Source: Oligoflexia bacterium (GTDB taxonomy: Bacteria; Bdellovibrionota; UBA1018). From it: 6,426 nucleotides of DNA. The DNA is taken from contig JANXTV010000187.1 of assembly GCA_025352185.1 (NCBI GenBank), positions 1-6,426 on the forward strand. Direction: 5' to 3'. A model generated the notes under the pieces. The model worked only from the letters and a program-made list of their open reading frames with translations, was not told the origin of the DNA and did not search any database. Below are positions 5,765 through 6,426 of this stretch, in pieces (the first letter of the stretch is position 1; each line of letters opens with the position of its first letter). The translations under genes and the position numbers were made by a program.

Positions 5765-6426
5765 ATGAATCGGTTCGTCAAAAATATGGCGCAGTCTCGG
5801 AATGCACTCATCCTCGGAATGGCGGCGATTCTATCGCTCTCCGCATTCGCCGTCGACGTCGCAAAGGTGAATGGAAAAGTCATCACCGATGCTGACGTGA
5901 AGGCAGCCCTCGCGAGCTTTAATGACGGGCAGAGAAAACAAATCCTGAACGACGCGAACACGAAACGTGAGATCGTCGGGAATCTGATTGATCAGGAACT
6001 TTTAATTCAGGAAGCCGAAAAACAAAAACTCGATAAAGAAAAAGATTATGAAGTGGCGTTCAATGCATTTCGGCGCCAGTTCCTAACGGACCGGATTCTC
6101 GCGAAAAATGTGCGTCCTAAACTAACGGACGCGGCGGCTAAAAAATACTACGAGAATTACCGAAAGAACTATTCGACCGATAAAGTCGCCGTTCAGCATA
6201 TTCTCCTGTCGGACGAAAAGACGGCGATGGAAATCCTTAAGGCCGCGAAAGCACCGGGTGCCGATTTCCAAGCGCTGGCGGAGAAGCATTCCAAGGATCC
6301 GTCGGCGAAGAATAATCGCGGCGATATTGGAATCATCACGCGGGACGCACCTTTCGTAGAAGCGTTTAAGCAAGCGGCGTTTGACGCAAAACAGGGATCG
6401 ATCGTCGGACCGGTAAAGACCCAGTT
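5765..6426 (+). CDS. Secreted SurA/PpiD-like parvulin peptidyl-prolyl isomerase (3' end cut by window edge)
   Basis: An open frame of 220 codons that runs off the right edge without a stop. Residues 1-29 are a signal peptide: basic start (R3, K6), core ALILGMAAILSLSAFA, and A-F-A before Val30. Then comes the typical SurA-type opening VAKVNGKVITDADV (32-45) and a helical chaperone-like region to about 138, including LIDQELLIQEAEKQ. The PPIC/parvulin domain begins near 140 with VAVQHILLSDEKTAMEIL (141-158; His145 is the conserved histidine). It continues through GADFQALAEKHSKDPSAKNNRGDIG and GSIVGPVKT near the cut; the usual G-G-D-L-G turn reads R-G-D-I-G. Such proteins catalyse proline isomerisation and help fold outer-membrane or exported proteins in the periplasm. 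Whether a second PPIase domain or membrane anchor follows cannot be seen, so SurA, PpiD and PrsA-like assignments stay open. It lies 45 bases after the metallopeptidase gene. Confidence 0.92.
   Translation, partial: MNRFVKNMAQSRNALILGMAAILSLSAFAVDVAKVNGKVITDADVKAALASFNDGQRKQILNDANTKREIVGNLIDQELLIQEAEKQKLDKEKDYEVAFNAFRRQFLTDRILAKNVRPKLTDAAAKKYYENYRKNYSTDKVAVQHILLSDEKTAMEILKAAKAPGADFQALAEKHSKDPSAKNNRGDIGIITRDAPFVEAFKQAAFDAKQGSIVGPVKTQ

Overview
The window looks like a chromosomal stretch from a Gram-negative bacterium with moderate to high GC. The evidence is an S10-type ribosomal pair (L13-S9), several signal-peptidase-I exports, a YcgR-like PilZ protein and a SurA/PpiD-like periplasmic foldase. 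A deltaproteobacterium-like or Bdellovibrionota-like host would fit the gene mix, but this is a weak inference because no rRNA or diagnostic marker is present. There are no mobile elements, tRNAs, rRNAs or CRISPR arrays. Coding density is high, and no gene-free stretch exceeds 180 bases.

Layout. Bases 1-753 (+) hold the 3' end of rplM and a complete rpsI, closed by a strong intrinsic terminator at 789-822. Bases 857-3270 (-) hold a compact three-gene operon, read from right to left: a 361-aa, a ~324-aa and a 117-aa protein. All three have signal peptides and none matches a family I recognise. The first two are rich in cysteine (six and ten, even counts), and the genes are 10 nt apart and then overlapping by 11 nt. 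A plausible sigma-70-like promoter sits at 3316-3344 on the minus strand. The 176-base divergent gap at 3271-3446 separates this operon from the rightward genes.

Bases 3447-6426 (+) hold three genes. The first is a YcgR-like PilZ protein, with both c-di-GMP-binding motifs intact. The second is a 433-aa DUF1704/QEGLA-family metallopeptidase with HExxxH and QEGLA motifs, related to the eukaryotic tubulin tyrosine carboxypeptidases (MATCAP). The third is a secreted parvulin-type peptidyl-prolyl isomerase that runs off the right edge. An 8-bp inverted repeat covers the start codon of the metallopeptidase gene.

How the parts may work together. The ribosomal pair is housekeeping and separate from the rest. 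The minus-strand trio probably acts together in the envelope or outside the cell, but its function is unknown. The PilZ protein would respond to c-di-GMP and the parvulin would help fold exported proteins. The metallopeptidase has no signal peptide and should be cytoplasmic. Nothing in the sequence ties these three into one pathway beyond shared orientation. The points most worth a second look are the bacterial MATCAP-like enzyme with an altered HExxxH interior, the uncharacterised cysteine-rich secreted operon, and the possible translational switch ahead of the metallopeptidase.
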